From NCBI RefSeq assembly GCF_019084045.1, contig NZ_JAHRED010000002.1, positions 62,001-126,000 of the forward strand: DNA of 64,000 nt, in the 5' to 3' direction. The stretch is from Paeniglutamicibacter quisquiliarum (lineage in GTDB: Bacteria; Actinomycetota; Actinomycetes; Actinomycetales; Micrococcaceae). The notes beneath the pieces are model-generated. The model saw nothing but the letters and a program-made list of their open reading frames with translations, did not search any database and was not told where the DNA came from. Of this stretch, positions 52,866-62,110 are shown in pieces; within the stretch, counting starts at the first letter, position 1; every line of letters starts with the position of its first letter. A program made the position numbers and the translations under genes.

Positions 52866-53636
52866 ATGTCATCACAGAATCCAGTCATCCAGCACGCAGC
52901 CGTCGTCACCGGGGCCTCCAGCGGCATCGGGGAGGCCACCGTCCGCGCCCTGACCGCCTCCGGATGGAAGGTCTACGCGGTTGCCCGCCGCGCCGAGCGG
53001 CTTGCGGCGCTCGCCGGGGAAACCGGCGCCGTGCCGGTTCCCGCGGACGTCACCGACGACGCCCAGGTCGCCGCCCTGCTGGCGGCCGTCGAGGCCGGCG
53101 GAGGCATCGACACGCTGATCAACATCGCCGGCGGCGCCCGCGGCGCCGACTACCTGGCCGAGGCCAAGAACGAGGACTGGGACTTCATGCTCCAGGCCAA
53201 CGTCATGGGCACGATGAAGATGACCCGCGCGTTCCTGCCGATGCTCCGCGCCCACGGCGAGGGCACCGTGCTCAACCTGACCTCGACCGCCGGGCTGGTC
53301 AGCTACGAGGGCGGGTCCGGCTACAACGCAGCCAAGGCGGCGCAGCGCGCACTCACCCAGGCGCTGCGGCTGGAGGAGGTGGAGCACAACGTGCGGGTCA
53401 TCGAGGTGCTCCCGGGCCTGGTGCACACCGAGGAATTTGCGCTGCGCCGCATGGGCGGGGACCGCGAGTTGGCCCAAAAGCCCTACGCCGGGGTGGCCAA
53501 GCCGCTGACCGCGGAGGACATCGCCGACGTCGTTTCCTACGCCGTCAACGCCCCGCACCACGTGAACCTCGACGAGATCGTCGTCCGCCCGGTGGCGCAG
53601 GCCGCGGCCCACAAACTGATCCGCGGCCAGGCGTGA
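52866..53636 (+). CDS. Short-chain dehydrogenase/reductase
   Basis: 256 residues, classical SDR. The cofactor motif is TGASSGIG (about 18-25) and the active-site motif is YNAAKAA, with Ser in LNLTSTAGLVS. The C-terminal PGLVHTEEFALRRMGG resembles YdfG-type NADP-dependent 3-hydroxy acid/serine dehydrogenases. ATG 52866 (MSSQNPVIQ) is preferred over the TTG six bases earlier. GTGA couples it to the chelatase gene, so it is part of the sulfur operon by arrangement, though its job there is unknown. Confidence 0.87.
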   Translation: MSSQNPVIQHAAVVTGASSGIGEATVRALTASGWKVYAVARRAERLAALAGETGAVPVPADVTDDAQVAALLAAVEAGGGIDTLINIAGGARGADYLAEAKNEDWDFMLQANVMGTMKMTRAFLPMLRAHGEGTVLNLTSTAGLVSYEGGSGYNAAKAAQRALTQALRLEEVEHNVRVIEVLPGLVHTEEFALRRMGGDRELAQKPYAGVAKPLTAEDIADVVSYAVNAPHHVNLDEIVVRPVAQAAAHKLIRGQA

Positions 53637-54373
53637 GCGGCACCGCCGGCGGCCCGGGGCCGGGGCGGCTGCACGTGGTTGCCTGCGCCCACGGCACCGA
53701 CAATCCCCACGGGCGGCGGCTCGTCGACGGGTTGCGCGACGACCTTGCCGTGCAGCTCGCGGCCGACGGCATCGATGCGGCCGTCCACGAGGCCTACGTC
53801 GATGTGCAGGAACCCCGGCTGGGAGCGGTGCTTGCCGCACTGCCTCCCGGCGAGGAAGCCATCGTGGCACCCCTGCTGCTCTCCGAGGGCTTCCACAGCC
53901 GCGTGGACATCGCCGATGCCGCGGCCGCGCGCCCGCACACCGGCGTGAGCGCACCGGTGGGCCCGGACCCGCGACTGGCCGCGGTGCTGGCCCGCCGGCT
54001 GGCCGAGGCAGGGCACCGGCCCGGGGACGCGGTGGTGCTCGCCGCGGCGGGCACCCGCGTCGAGGCCGGAGCACTGCAGGCGGCCCGGATGGCCGGGCTG
54101 CTGGCCGCAGAACTGGGCCAGGAGGTCGCGGTGGCCTATTGCTCGGCAGCCGCGCCGTCGGTGCCCGAGGCCGTGGCCGCGGCCCGCGCCGAGGGGGCCC
54201 GCCGGGTGGGCGTCGCCAGCTTCCTGCTGGCCCCGGGGTTCTTCCACGACCGGCTGGCCGGAAGTGGCGCCGACTATGTGTCGGGGGCGCTGCTCCCAGG
54301 CGTCACAATCGCGAAATGTGTCGCCGGAAGACTCTCAGAGGCCCTGTCCGCGGGGTCCGCCGACACCGAATAG
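53633..54373 (+). CDS. CbiX/SirB-type sirohydrochlorin chelatase
   Basis: 246 residues, chelatase family with the catalytic histidines in VVACAHGTDNPHGRRL and LSEGFHSRVDIADAA. The duplicated half (LAAAGTRVEAGALQAARM, then FLLAPGFFHDRL) has the two-lobe fold. It most likely inserts Fe2+ into sirohydrochlorin to make siroheme for the adjacent reductase. Cobalt for B12 is the alternative. The start is GTG 53633, overlapping the SDR stop. The next gene begins 76 bases later. Confidence 0.85.
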   Translation: MSGTAGGPGPGRLHVVACAHGTDNPHGRRLVDGLRDDLAVQLAADGIDAAVHEAYVDVQEPRLGAVLAALPPGEEAIVAPLLLSEGFHSRVDIADAAAARPHTGVSAPVGPDPRLAAVLARRLAEAGHRPGDAVVLAAAGTRVEAGALQAARMAGLLAAELGQEVAVAYCSAAAPSVPEAVAAARAEGARRVGVASFLLAPGFFHDRLAGSGADYVSGALLPGVTIAKCVAGRLSEALSAGSADTE

Positions 54374-54449
54374 GTCGCCGCGTTACGGCGTGACGCCGCG
54401 GGTCGGTGGCGTTGGCGGGCCGCCGCGGACCCGCCCTAGTGTCGAAGCC

Positions 54450-56165
54450 ATGACACAGGCAACCGACACCCCGGCACGCACCCGGCCCGCCCGCCCGGCG
54501 GCCAAGCCGCACGGACAGTGGAAGATCGACGGGCCCGCCCCGCTGAACGCCAACGAGGCGTTCAAGGCGGACGACAACGGGCTGAACGTGCGCGAGCGCA
54601 TCGAAACCGTCTACGCCCGCGGCGGCTTCGACTCCATCGACCCCACCGACCTGCACGGCCGCTTCCGCTGGTGGGGCCTCTACACCCAGCGCAAGCCCGG
54701 CATCGACGGCGGGCGCACCGCCACCCTGGAGCCGCACGAGCTCGAGGACCGCTACTTCATGCTCCGCGTGCGCATCGACGGCGGCACCCTTTCCACCGAC
54801 CAGCTGCGCACCATCGGGGGGATCTCCCGCGACTTCGCCCGGGACACCGCGGACGTGACTGACCGGCAGAACATCCAGCTGCACTGGATCGATGTGGTGG
54901 ACGTGCCGGAGATCTGGCGTCGGCTCGAGGCCGTGGGCCTGGACACCACCGAGGCCTGCGGGGACGTGCCCCGTGTCATCCTCGGCTCCCCGGTGGCGGG
55001 CATCGCGAAGGACGAGATCCTGGACCCGACCCCGGTCATCGCCGAGATCCGTGAGCGCTTCATCGGGGATCCCGAACTGGCGAACCTGCCGCGCAAGTTC
55101 AAGACAGCCATCTCCGGTCACCCGTCCCAGGACGTGGTGCACGAGATCAACGACATCGCGCTCATCGCCGCCATTCACCCCGAGCTCGGACCCGGCTACG
55201 ACCTGTGGGTCGGCGGCGGACTGTCAACCAACGCCCGGCTGGCCGAGCGGCTTGGTACATTTATCCGCCCCGAGATCGCCGCGGACGTGTGGCTGGGGGT
55301 CGTGTCGATCTTCCGCGACTACGGGTACCGGCGTTTGCGCAACAAGGCGCGGCTGAAGTTCCTGATGGCCGACTGGGGACCCGCGCGCTTCCGCGAAGTG
55401 CTGGAAACCGAGTACCTGGGCTACGCACTGCCCGACGGGCCGGTGCCGGATGCTCCCACCACGCCGGGGGACCACGTGGGGATCCACGAGCAGAAGGACG
55501 GACGCTTCTACATCGGCGCCAGCCCGAACGCCGGCCGTCTCTCCGGCACGCTGCTGCTGGAACTGGCCGACCTGCTGGAGCGCCACGGCTCCAGGCGCTT
55601 GCGCACCACCCCGCACCAAAAGCTGCTGGCACTGGACATCCCGGGTGAGTCGGTGGCCGCCGCAGCCGCGGAGCTTGATGCCCTGGGTCTGGCCACGGCT
55701 CCCTCGATCTTCCGCCGCTCCGCGATCGCCTGCACCGGCATCGAGTTCTGCAAGCTGGCGATCGTTGACACCAAGGACACCACCATCGCGGCTGTGGCCG
55801 AACTCGAGGCACGCTTCGCCGCCAAATCGGCGGTGCGGCTGCCCGCGGCCCTGAGCCTGCACGTGAACGGCTGCCCGAACTCCTGCGCCCGGATCCAGAC
55901 CGCCGACATCGGGCTCAAGGGCCAGCTGCTGCCAGATGGCAACGGCGGGCAGACCCCCGGATTCCAGGTCCACCTGGGCGGGGGACTTGCCACCAGCGAA
56001 CGCGGGGAGGCGGGGCTTGGCCGCACCGTGCGTGGACTCAAGGTCACCGCGCAGGAGCTGCCCGACTACATCGAGCGGGTACTGGAAAACTACTCGGCCG
56101 GTTCCCAGGACGGCGAATCCTTCGCCACCTGGTCACACCGCGCCGCGGATGAGGACGTTGTATGA
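54450..56165 (+). CDS. sir: Siroheme/4Fe-4S sulfite reductase (ferredoxin-dependent)
   Basis: 571 residues, sulfite/nitrite reductase family. The cluster-siroheme ligands are CTGIEFC (Cys428, Cys434) and CPNSC (Cys475, Cys479). Two ferredoxin-like half domains and TDRQNIQLHW are present. It reduces sulfite to sulfide (or nitrite to ammonia). The context of cysH, cysD and cysN makes assimilatory sulfite the substrate. Electrons probably come from ferredoxin via the FprA-like reductase at the right edge. ATG 54450 (MTQATDTPAR) has no strong ribosome-binding site. It overlaps cysH by ATGA. Confidence 0.95.
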   Translation: MTQATDTPARTRPARPAAKPHGQWKIDGPAPLNANEAFKADDNGLNVRERIETVYARGGFDSIDPTDLHGRFRWWGLYTQRKPGIDGGRTATLEPHELEDRYFMLRVRIDGGTLSTDQLRTIGGISRDFARDTADVTDRQNIQLHWIDVVDVPEIWRRLEAVGLDTTEACGDVPRVILGSPVAGIAKDEILDPTPVIAEIRERFIGDPELANLPRKFKTAISGHPSQDVVHEINDIALIAAIHPELGPGYDLWVGGGLSTNARLAERLGTFIRPEIAADVWLGVVSIFRDYGYRRLRNKARLKFLMADWGPARFREVLETEYLGYALPDGPVPDAPTTPGDHVGIHEQKDGRFYIGASPNAGRLSGTLLLELADLLERHGSRRLRTTPHQKLLALDIPGESVAAAAAELDALGLATAPSIFRRSAIACTGIEFCKLAIVDTKDTTIAAVAELEARFAAKSAVRLPAALSLHVNGCPNSCARIQTADIGLKGQLLPDGNGGQTPGFQVHLGGGLATSERGEAGLGRTVRGLKVTAQELPDYIERVLENYSAGSQDGESFATWSHRAADEDVV

Positions 56166-56884
56166 ACGCCGCCGACCTAAAGACCGCTGACAGCGTGGCC
56201 GCTGACCGCGCGCTGGCCGAGGCCGGCGCCGCCGAGCTGGGCCTTGACGCCTCCGCCACCGAGGTCATCGCCTGGGTGGCGGCGAACTTCTCCGTTGCGG
56301 AGGTAGCGGTCGCCTGCTCGATGGCCGACGCCGTGTTGCCGGCGGTCGTCGCCGAGCAGCTGCCCGGTGTCGACGTGCTCTTCCTGGAGACCGGCTACCA
56401 CTTCGCCGAAACCCACGCGACCCGCAACGAGGTCGCGGCCTCCCTGGACGTGCGGATCGTCGACGTCCTGCCCGTGCGCACGGTCGAGGAGCAGGACGCC
56501 GAGTACGGGCCCAGGCTGCACGAGCGCGACCCGGGCACATGCTGCCGGCTGCGCAAGATGGAACCGCTGGCCCGGGCGCTCTCCGGCTACCGGCTCTGGT
56601 TCACCGGGGTCCGCCGCGAGGAGGCCCCCACCCGCACCAACACCCCGCTGATCACCTGGGATGCGGCGCACGGACTGATCAAGGTCAACCCGCTGGCCGG
56701 CTGGAGCTTCGACGAGCTGATTTCCCACGCCACCACGCACAGCGTCCCGGTGAACCTGCTGCTCTCCAACGGCTACCCCTCGATCGGCTGCGCCCCCTGC
56801 ACCCGGCCGGTGGCCGAGGGCGAGGACCCGCGGGCAGGCCGCTGGGCCGGGGTCGCCAAGACCGAATGCGGCATCCACCAATGA
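56162..56884 (+). CDS. cysH: Adenylylsulfate (APS) reductase CysH
   Basis: 240 residues. The PAPS/APS reductase core shows VACSMADAVLPAVV and the paired cysteines ERDPGTCCRLRKMEPL (Cys127-Cys128). A second pair GCAPC (Cys210, Cys213) gives the four ligands of a [4Fe-4S] cluster, the hallmark of APS reductases. The C-terminal catalytic Cys is in KTECGIH. It reduces APS to sulfite with thioredoxin, without PAPS. No cysC kinase is visible, which agrees. It overlaps the sulfite reductase gene. Confidence 0.95.
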   Translation: MNAADLKTADSVAADRALAEAGAAELGLDASATEVIAWVAANFSVAEVAVACSMADAVLPAVVAEQLPGVDVLFLETGYHFAETHATRNEVAASLDVRIVDVLPVRTVEEQDAEYGPRLHERDPGTCCRLRKMEPLARALSGYRLWFTGVRREEAPTRTNTPLITWDAAHGLIKVNPLAGWSFDELISHATTHSVPVNLLLSNGYPSIGCAPCTRPVAEGEDPRAGRWAGVAKTECGIHQ

Positions 56885-56931
56885 GCCTCGCCCGCACCCC
56901 CTACCACTTCCCACCCACGAAGGAGCCAGAG

Positions 56932-57855
56932 ATGAGCATCACCGCACCGGAGATCACGGCACCGTCCGTCGACGTGCTGGACGCGTTGGAGGCCGAATCC
57001 ATCCACATTCTGCGCGAAGTCGTTGCCGAGTTCGAACGCCCCGCCATGCTGTTTTCCGGCGGCAAGGACTCGGTGGTCATGCTGCACCTGGCCACCAAGG
57101 CCTTCTGGCCCGGGGTTGTCCCCTTCCCGGTGCTGCACGTGGACACCGGGCACAACTTCGACGAGGTCATCGAGTTCCGGGACGCCACGGTCCGCGAGCT
57201 GGGGCTGCGCCTGGAGGTGGCACGCGTGCAGGACTACATCGACGACGGCCGGCTCACCGAGCGTGCCGACGGGACCCGCAACCCGCTGCAGACCACCCCG
57301 CTGCTCGACGCCATCGAGGCCAACAGGTTCGATGTGCTCTTTGGCGGCGGGCGCCGCGACGAGGACAAGGCCCGGGCCAAGGAACGCATCCTCTCGCTGC
57401 GCGACGAGTTCGGGCAGTGGGACCCGCGCAACCAGCGCCCCGAACTGTGGAACCTGTACAACGGGCGCCACACCCCGGGCCAGCACGTCCGCGCCTTCCC
57501 CATCAGCAACTGGACCGAGCTGGACATCTGGCGCTACATCGAGCGCGAGAACATTGCGCTGCCCTCGCTCTACTACGCCCATCAGCGCGAGGTCTTCGAG
57601 CACTCCGGCATGTGGCGGGCCGTCGGCGCGTTCAGCCGGCCCGGGGACGGGGTGCCCACGGTGCGCCGCACCGTGCGCTACCGCACCGTGGGGGACATGT
57701 CCTGCACCGGGGCGGTGCTCTCCGAGGCCGACACGGTCGCGAAGGTCATCGCCGAGGTCGCCACCACCACCATCACCGAACGCGGGGCCACCCGCGCGGA
57801 CGACCGCATCTCCGAGGCGGCCATGGAAGACCGCAAGAAGGACGGGTATTTCTAA
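56932..57855 (+). CDS. cysD: Sulfate adenylyltransferase subunit 2
   Basis: 307 residues of the PAPS reductase-like ATP pyrophosphatase fold. The PP-loop is AMLFSGGKDSVVMLHLA, with GGGRRDEDKARAKERI and YLIxxxxR-type features in the C-terminal half (VRRTVRYRTVGDMSCTGAV). It forms ATP sulfurylase with CysN, making APS from sulfate and ATP. I chose ATG 56932 (MSITAPEITAP) with AAGGAG six bases upstream. An earlier ATG 56881 overlapping cysH as ATGA is possible and would add a short Pro-rich extension. Confidence 0.95.
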   Translation: MSITAPEITAPSVDVLDALEAESIHILREVVAEFERPAMLFSGGKDSVVMLHLATKAFWPGVVPFPVLHVDTGHNFDEVIEFRDATVRELGLRLEVARVQDYIDDGRLTERADGTRNPLQTTPLLDAIEANRFDVLFGGGRRDEDKARAKERILSLRDEFGQWDPRNQRPELWNLYNGRHTPGQHVRAFPISNWTELDIWRYIERENIALPSLYYAHQREVFEHSGMWRAVGAFSRPGDGVPTVRRTVRYRTVGDMSCTGAVLSEADTVAKVIAEVATTTITERGATRADDRISEAAMEDRKKDGYF

Positions 57856-59222
57856 TGAGCACCACGAACCTGGACATCGCCGCGGACACCGCCGCGCCGC
57901 AGCTAGGCCGACGCGGGCTCTTCCGCTTCGCCACCGCCGGCTCGGTGGACGACGGCAAGTCGACACTCGTTGGCCGGCTGCTCCACGACGCGAAGGTGGT
58001 CCTCGCCGACACCCTCGAGACCCTGGCCCGCACCTCCGCCGCCACCGGCTTCGGCGGCGGGGACGGCACCCTGGATTTGGCGCTGCTCACCGACGGGCTG
58101 CGCGCCGAGCGCGAACAGGGCATCACCATCGACGTGGCCTACCGCTACTTCTCCACCGGGGAGCGCTCCTTCGTGCTCGCCGACTGCCCCGGACACGTGC
58201 AGTACACCCGCAACACCGTCACCGGCGCCTCCACCGCCGATGCCGCCATCGTGCTCATCGACGCCCGCAAGGGGGTGCTGGAGCAGACCCGCCGGCACCT
58301 GGGCGTGATCGGCCTGCTGCGCGTGCCCAACGTGGTCATCGCGGTGAACAAGATCGACCTGATCGACTACGACGCCGGGCGCTTCGCGGACATCGCCGCC
58401 GACGTGGCCGCGGTGGCCGCGGGCCTGGGGCTGCCGGTGCCGCACACCCTGCCGGTCTCCGCGCTGGTCGGGGACAACGTGGTGGAGCGCTCCGCGCGCA
58501 CCCCCTGGTACACCGGGGAAACGTTGCTGGGGTTGCTCGAGTCGCTGCCCACGCGCGATGAGGCACAGGCCATCGCCGAGGACTTCCGCTTCCCGGTCCA
58601 GCTGGTGCTGCGCCCCCAGGGTGCGCTGGCCCCGGGGCTGGCGGCGGAGGAGTTCCGCGACTACCGCGCCTACGCCGGGGCCATCACCGAGGGCTCGATC
58701 GCCGTGGGGGACGCCGTCACCATCGCCTCCCCGGGGGCGCCGCGCCGGGACACCACCGTCACCGCGATCGATGCCGCCGGGGTCCGGCTGGATTCCGCCG
58801 CGGCGCCGGCCTCGGTGGCGCTGCGGCTTGCCGACGAGCTGGACATCGCCCGCGGGGACACCATCGCGGCGGCCGGCACGCTGCCGGACTCCTCGGCTGA
58901 CCTGTCCGCCCGGCTGTGCTGGCTCTCGCCCAAAACGCTGCACCCCGGCGCGAGCGTGCTCATCAAGCACGGGACCGCGACGGTGCGGGCGAAGGTCACC
59001 GCCATCGAGGGCCGGCTGGACCTGGAGGACTTCGGGCTGCTGCCCGCCGCCGGGCTGGAACTGAACGACATCGGCGCGGTGGCACTGCGGCTGGCCGGCG
59101 AACTGCCCACCGAGCCCTACGCCCGCCACCACCGCACCGGGGCGTTCCTGGTCATCGACCCGCAGGACGGCAACACGCTGGCCGCCGGGCTGGTCGGCGA
59201 CCGGCCCGTGACCGCCGGCTAG
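57855..59222 (+). CDS. cysN: Sulfate adenylyltransferase subunit 1 (GTPase)
   Basis: 455 residues, EF-Tu-like GTPase. Motifs are GSVDDGKSTLVGRLL (G1), the G3 motif DCPGH and NKIDLI (G4), followed by two beta-barrel domains. GTP hydrolysis drives sulfate activation by CysD. The length fits a stand-alone CysN with no fused CysC kinase domain. Its ATG shares one base with the cysD stop (TAATG). Confidence 0.96.
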   Translation: MSTTNLDIAADTAAPQLGRRGLFRFATAGSVDDGKSTLVGRLLHDAKVVLADTLETLARTSAATGFGGGDGTLDLALLTDGLRAEREQGITIDVAYRYFSTGERSFVLADCPGHVQYTRNTVTGASTADAAIVLIDARKGVLEQTRRHLGVIGLLRVPNVVIAVNKIDLIDYDAGRFADIAADVAAVAAGLGLPVPHTLPVSALVGDNVVERSARTPWYTGETLLGLLESLPTRDEAQAIAEDFRFPVQLVLRPQGALAPGLAAEEFRDYRAYAGAITEGSIAVGDAVTIASPGAPRRDTTVTAIDAAGVRLDSAAAPASVALRLADELDIARGDTIAAAGTLPDSSADLSARLCWLSPKTLHPGASVLIKHGTATVRAKVTAIEGRLDLEDFGLLPAAGLELNDIGAVALRLAGELPTEPYARHHRTGAFLVIDPQDGNTLAAGLVGDRPVTAG

Positions 59223-59303
59223 CGCCGCCGGTCCGCACCGCCGCACCCCGCATTTCTCCCACCCCGCTCCCGCACCACATCGACTACGAAGGACACCTGC
59301 GCC

Positions 59304-60434
59304 ATGGACACCATCCGGTACACCGCCGCCGGGCCGCACCGCGGCCCCGGCCGGCGTGCCCTGCTCGCCGGCGGCACCGGGCTGCTGGGCCTGCTGGTGC
59401 TCGGGGCCGCCGCCACCACCACGGTGCCGCGGCCCGGGTCGGCGGGCGCGGCGCCGGCCTCTGGCGCGCCCGCCCTGCGGCTGGGCTTCTTCGCCAATCT
59501 CACGCACGCGCCGGCGCTCGTGGGCACCGCCAGGGGCCTGTTCGCCCGCGAGCTGGAGGGCTCGGGCACCACGCTGGAAACGAGCATCTTCGGGGCCGGC
59601 CCCGCCGCCGTCGAGGCGCTGAACGCCGGGGCCATCGACGCCGCCTACCTGGGGCCCAACCCGGCGATCGCGGCGTTCACCTCCAGCGGCGGGCGCGGGC
59701 TGCGCGTGGTGGCCGGGGCCGCGGCGGGAGGGGCCCAGCTGGTGGTCCGCGCCGGGATCGCCGACGCCGCAGCCCTGCGCGGGGCGACGCTGGCCACCCC
59801 GCAGCTCGGCGGCACCCAGGACGTCGCCCTGCGCACCTGGCTCGCGGCCCGGGGGCTGGAAACCGACCTGCGCGGCGGGGAGGTGGCGATCACCCCCACC
59901 GCCAATGCGCAGACGCTGGAGCTTTTCCGCTCCGGGGCCATCGACGGCGCCTGGCTGCCCGAGCCGTGGTCCTCCCGGCTGGTGCTGGAGGCCGGCGCGC
60001 GCGTGCTGGTGGACGAAGCCGAGTTGTGGGACGGGAAGGACACCGGCGCGCCGGGCAAATTCCCCACCACGGTCCTCGCCGTATCCCCGGACTTCGCCGC
60101 CCGCCACCGGGAAACCGTCGACGCGCTGCTGCGCGGCCACCTTGCCGCGCTGGACTGGATCAACACCGCGGCCCGGCCCGAGGTGCTCACGACGCTGAAC
60201 ACCCAGCTGGAGCGGCTTGCCGGTGCAGCGCTGGAGCCCGCCGTGCTGGAACGCGCGCTGGGAAATCTGTCCTTCACGGCCGACCCGCTGGCAGGCGCCT
60301 ACCCGCGGCTGCAGGCCAACGCCGTCGCCGCATCGCTGGCCGAGCCCGCAGGCCTCGACGGGCTGGTGGACACCTCGTTCCTGGATGCGGCCCGGACCGC
60401 ACGCGCCGATGGCGGAGCGGGGGCGGGCGCATGA
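59304..60434 (+). CDS. ABC transporter substrate-binding protein (SsuA/TauA-like)
   Basis: 376 residues. The N-terminal signal (HRGPGRRALLAGGTGLLGLL) has a twin-arginine pair and hydrophobic core, but no lipobox Cys, so it may be Tat-exported. The mature domain is NMT1/SsuA-like: LRLGFFANLTHAPALVGTARG, then GPNPAIAAFTS and LGGTQDVALRTWL. It binds an oxyanion or sulfonate for uptake and may serve sulfate or alkanesulfonates here. It overlaps the ATPase gene by ATGA. Confidence 0.88.
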   Translation: MDTIRYTAAGPHRGPGRRALLAGGTGLLGLLVLGAAATTTVPRPGSAGAAPASGAPALRLGFFANLTHAPALVGTARGLFARELEGSGTTLETSIFGAGPAAVEALNAGAIDAAYLGPNPAIAAFTSSGGRGLRVVAGAAAGGAQLVVRAGIADAAALRGATLATPQLGGTQDVALRTWLAARGLETDLRGGEVAITPTANAQTLELFRSGAIDGAWLPEPWSSRLVLEAGARVLVDEAELWDGKDTGAPGKFPTTVLAVSPDFAARHRETVDALLRGHLAALDWINTAARPEVLTTLNTQLERLAGAALEPAVLERALGNLSFTADPLAGAYPRLQANAVAASLAEPAGLDGLVDTSFLDAARTARADGGAGAGA

Positions 60435-61153
60435 GCATCGTCATCGAGAACCTCTCCAAGGACTACGGCGCCGCGCCGGTGCTCTCCGGCATCAGCACCA
60501 CAATCGAGACGGGCGAGTTCGTGGCGGTGCTCGGCGCCTCGGGCTGCGGCAAGTCCACGCTGCTGAACGTGATCGCCGGGCTCGAACCGCCCACGGCCGG
60601 ATCCGTCAGCGTCCCGGCGGGAGGTGCCGCCTTCATGTTCCAGGACGCCGCGCTGCTGCCCTGGCTCACCGCCCGCGCCAACATCGAGCTCGCCCTGGAA
60701 CTGCGCGGCATCCCGCGCGCCGAACGCCGGGAACGGGCCGACGGTCTGCTGGAGCTGGTCCACCTCTCCGATGCCGGGGCCAAGCGCCCGCACGAGCTTT
60801 CCGGCGGCATGCGCCAGCGCGCCTCGCTGGCCCGCGCGCTCGGGCAGGACAGGCCGGTGCTGCTGATGGACGAGCCGTTCGCGGCGCTGGATGCGATCAC
60901 CCGCGACCTGCTGCACGACGAGCTCGAACGGCTATGGCGCGCCCACCGGCGCACCGTGGTGTTCGTGACGCACAACGTCCGCGAGGCCGTGCGGCTGGGC
61001 CAGCGCGTGCTGCTGCTCTCCTCCCGCCCCGGGCGCGTTGCCGCCCAATGGCAGATCGACGCATCGGTGCGCACCGACCCGGCCGCGGCCGCGGCACTGA
61101 CCCAAGACATCACCGCCCGGCTACGCGAGGAGATCCGCCACCATGCCCACTAG
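60431..61153 (+). CDS. ABC transporter ATP-binding protein (SsuB/TauB-like)
   Basis: 240 residues. Walker A is GASGCGKST (about residue 37), signature LSGGMRQRASLARAL, Walker B LLMDEPFAALDAITRD, H-loop FVTHNVREAV. The sequence matches ATPases of the nitrate/sulfonate/taurine family. It is coupled to the binding protein by ATGA and overlaps the permease start by 11 bases. Confidence 0.92.
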   Translation: MSIVIENLSKDYGAAPVLSGISTTIETGEFVAVLGASGCGKSTLLNVIAGLEPPTAGSVSVPAGGAAFMFQDAALLPWLTARANIELALELRGIPRAERRERADGLLELVHLSDAGAKRPHELSGGMRQRASLARALGQDRPVLLMDEPFAALDAITRDLLHDELERLWRAHRRTVVFVTHNVREAVRLGQRVLLLSSRPGRVAAQWQIDASVRTDPAAAAALTQDITARLREEIRHHAH

Positions 61154-62045
61154 CGCCACCGCGACCGTCGAAAACCGGATCGAGGGCACCGTCGAGGACC
61201 TGAGGGAACTCGAGGCCGGCCTGGACCACCTGCAGGAGGGCCCCGCGGCCCCGCGGCGGCCCGCCGCCACGCGGGTGCTGCTGCCGCTGGGCACGCTGCT
61301 GGCCCTGCTGAGCCTGTGGCAGCTGGTTGCCTGGTTCGCCTCCCCGCGCGTGGACCTGGTCCCGGGCCCCGGCGAGGTCCTGGGCGCCGCCGCGTCGCTG
61401 GCCGCCGACGGCAGGCTGGTCGAGGCCGTGGCGACCTCGCTGCAGCGCGGCGTGCTCGGCTTCCTGCTGGCACTGGCCATCGGCACCCCGCTGGGGCTGC
61501 TGCTCTCGGCCTCCGCCGTGCTGCGCCGCGGGATCGGCCCGCTGGTCTCCGGCCTGCAGGTGCTGCCCAGTGTCGCCTGGGTGCCGGCGGCCATCATCTG
61601 GTTCGGCCTCACCGACGCCACCGTCTACTTCGTGGTCGTCATGGGCGCCACCCCGTCGATCATCAACGGGTTGCTCTCCGGCGTGGACACCGTCCCGCCG
61701 CAATACCGGCGGCTCGGCACGGTGCTCGGCGCCTCCCGCGCCCAGGGCCTGCTGCGCATCGTGCTGCCGGCGGCGCTGCCCGGCTACCTGGCCGGGCTCA
61801 AGCAGGGCTGGGCGTTTTCCTGGCGCTCGCTGATGGCGGCGGAGATCATCGCCGTCGGCGGGTCGATCGGCTTCGGCCTGGGCTCGCTGCTGCAGCAGGG
61901 CCGGGACCTGTCCTCGATGGCGGTGGTCTGCTGCGCGATCCTGGCCATCCTGGTCGTCGGCATCGTGATCGAGCTGCTGGTCTTCGCCCCGCTGGAGCGC
62001 AGGCTGCTGCGCCGCCGCGGCCTGGCCCCGGGGGCCGGGCGATGA
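61143..62045 (+). CDS. ABC transporter permease (SsuC/TauC-like)
   Basis: 300 residues with six or so membrane helices and an unusual hydrophilic N-terminal extension of about 45 residues (including VEDLRELEAGLDHLQEGP). The coupling-loop region LGTVLGASRAQGLLRIVLPAALPGY is typical of the family. It overlaps the ATPase gene by 11 bases. No SsuD monooxygenase follows. Confidence 0.9.
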   Translation: MPTSATATVENRIEGTVEDLRELEAGLDHLQEGPAAPRRPAATRVLLPLGTLLALLSLWQLVAWFASPRVDLVPGPGEVLGAAASLAADGRLVEAVATSLQRGVLGFLLALAIGTPLGLLLSASAVLRRGIGPLVSGLQVLPSVAWVPAAIIWFGLTDATVYFVVVMGATPSIINGLLSGVDTVPPQYRRLGTVLGASRAQGLLRIVLPAALPGYLAGLKQGWAFSWRSLMAAEIIAVGGSIGFGLGSLLQQGRDLSSMAVVCCAILAILVVGIVIELLVFAPLERRLLRRRGLAPGAGR

Positions 62046-62110
62046 GCCGGCGGCAATCCCGCCACCCGCACCACCCCACCCACCATCGGACCCACCCCAG
62101 GGAGCAGGCC

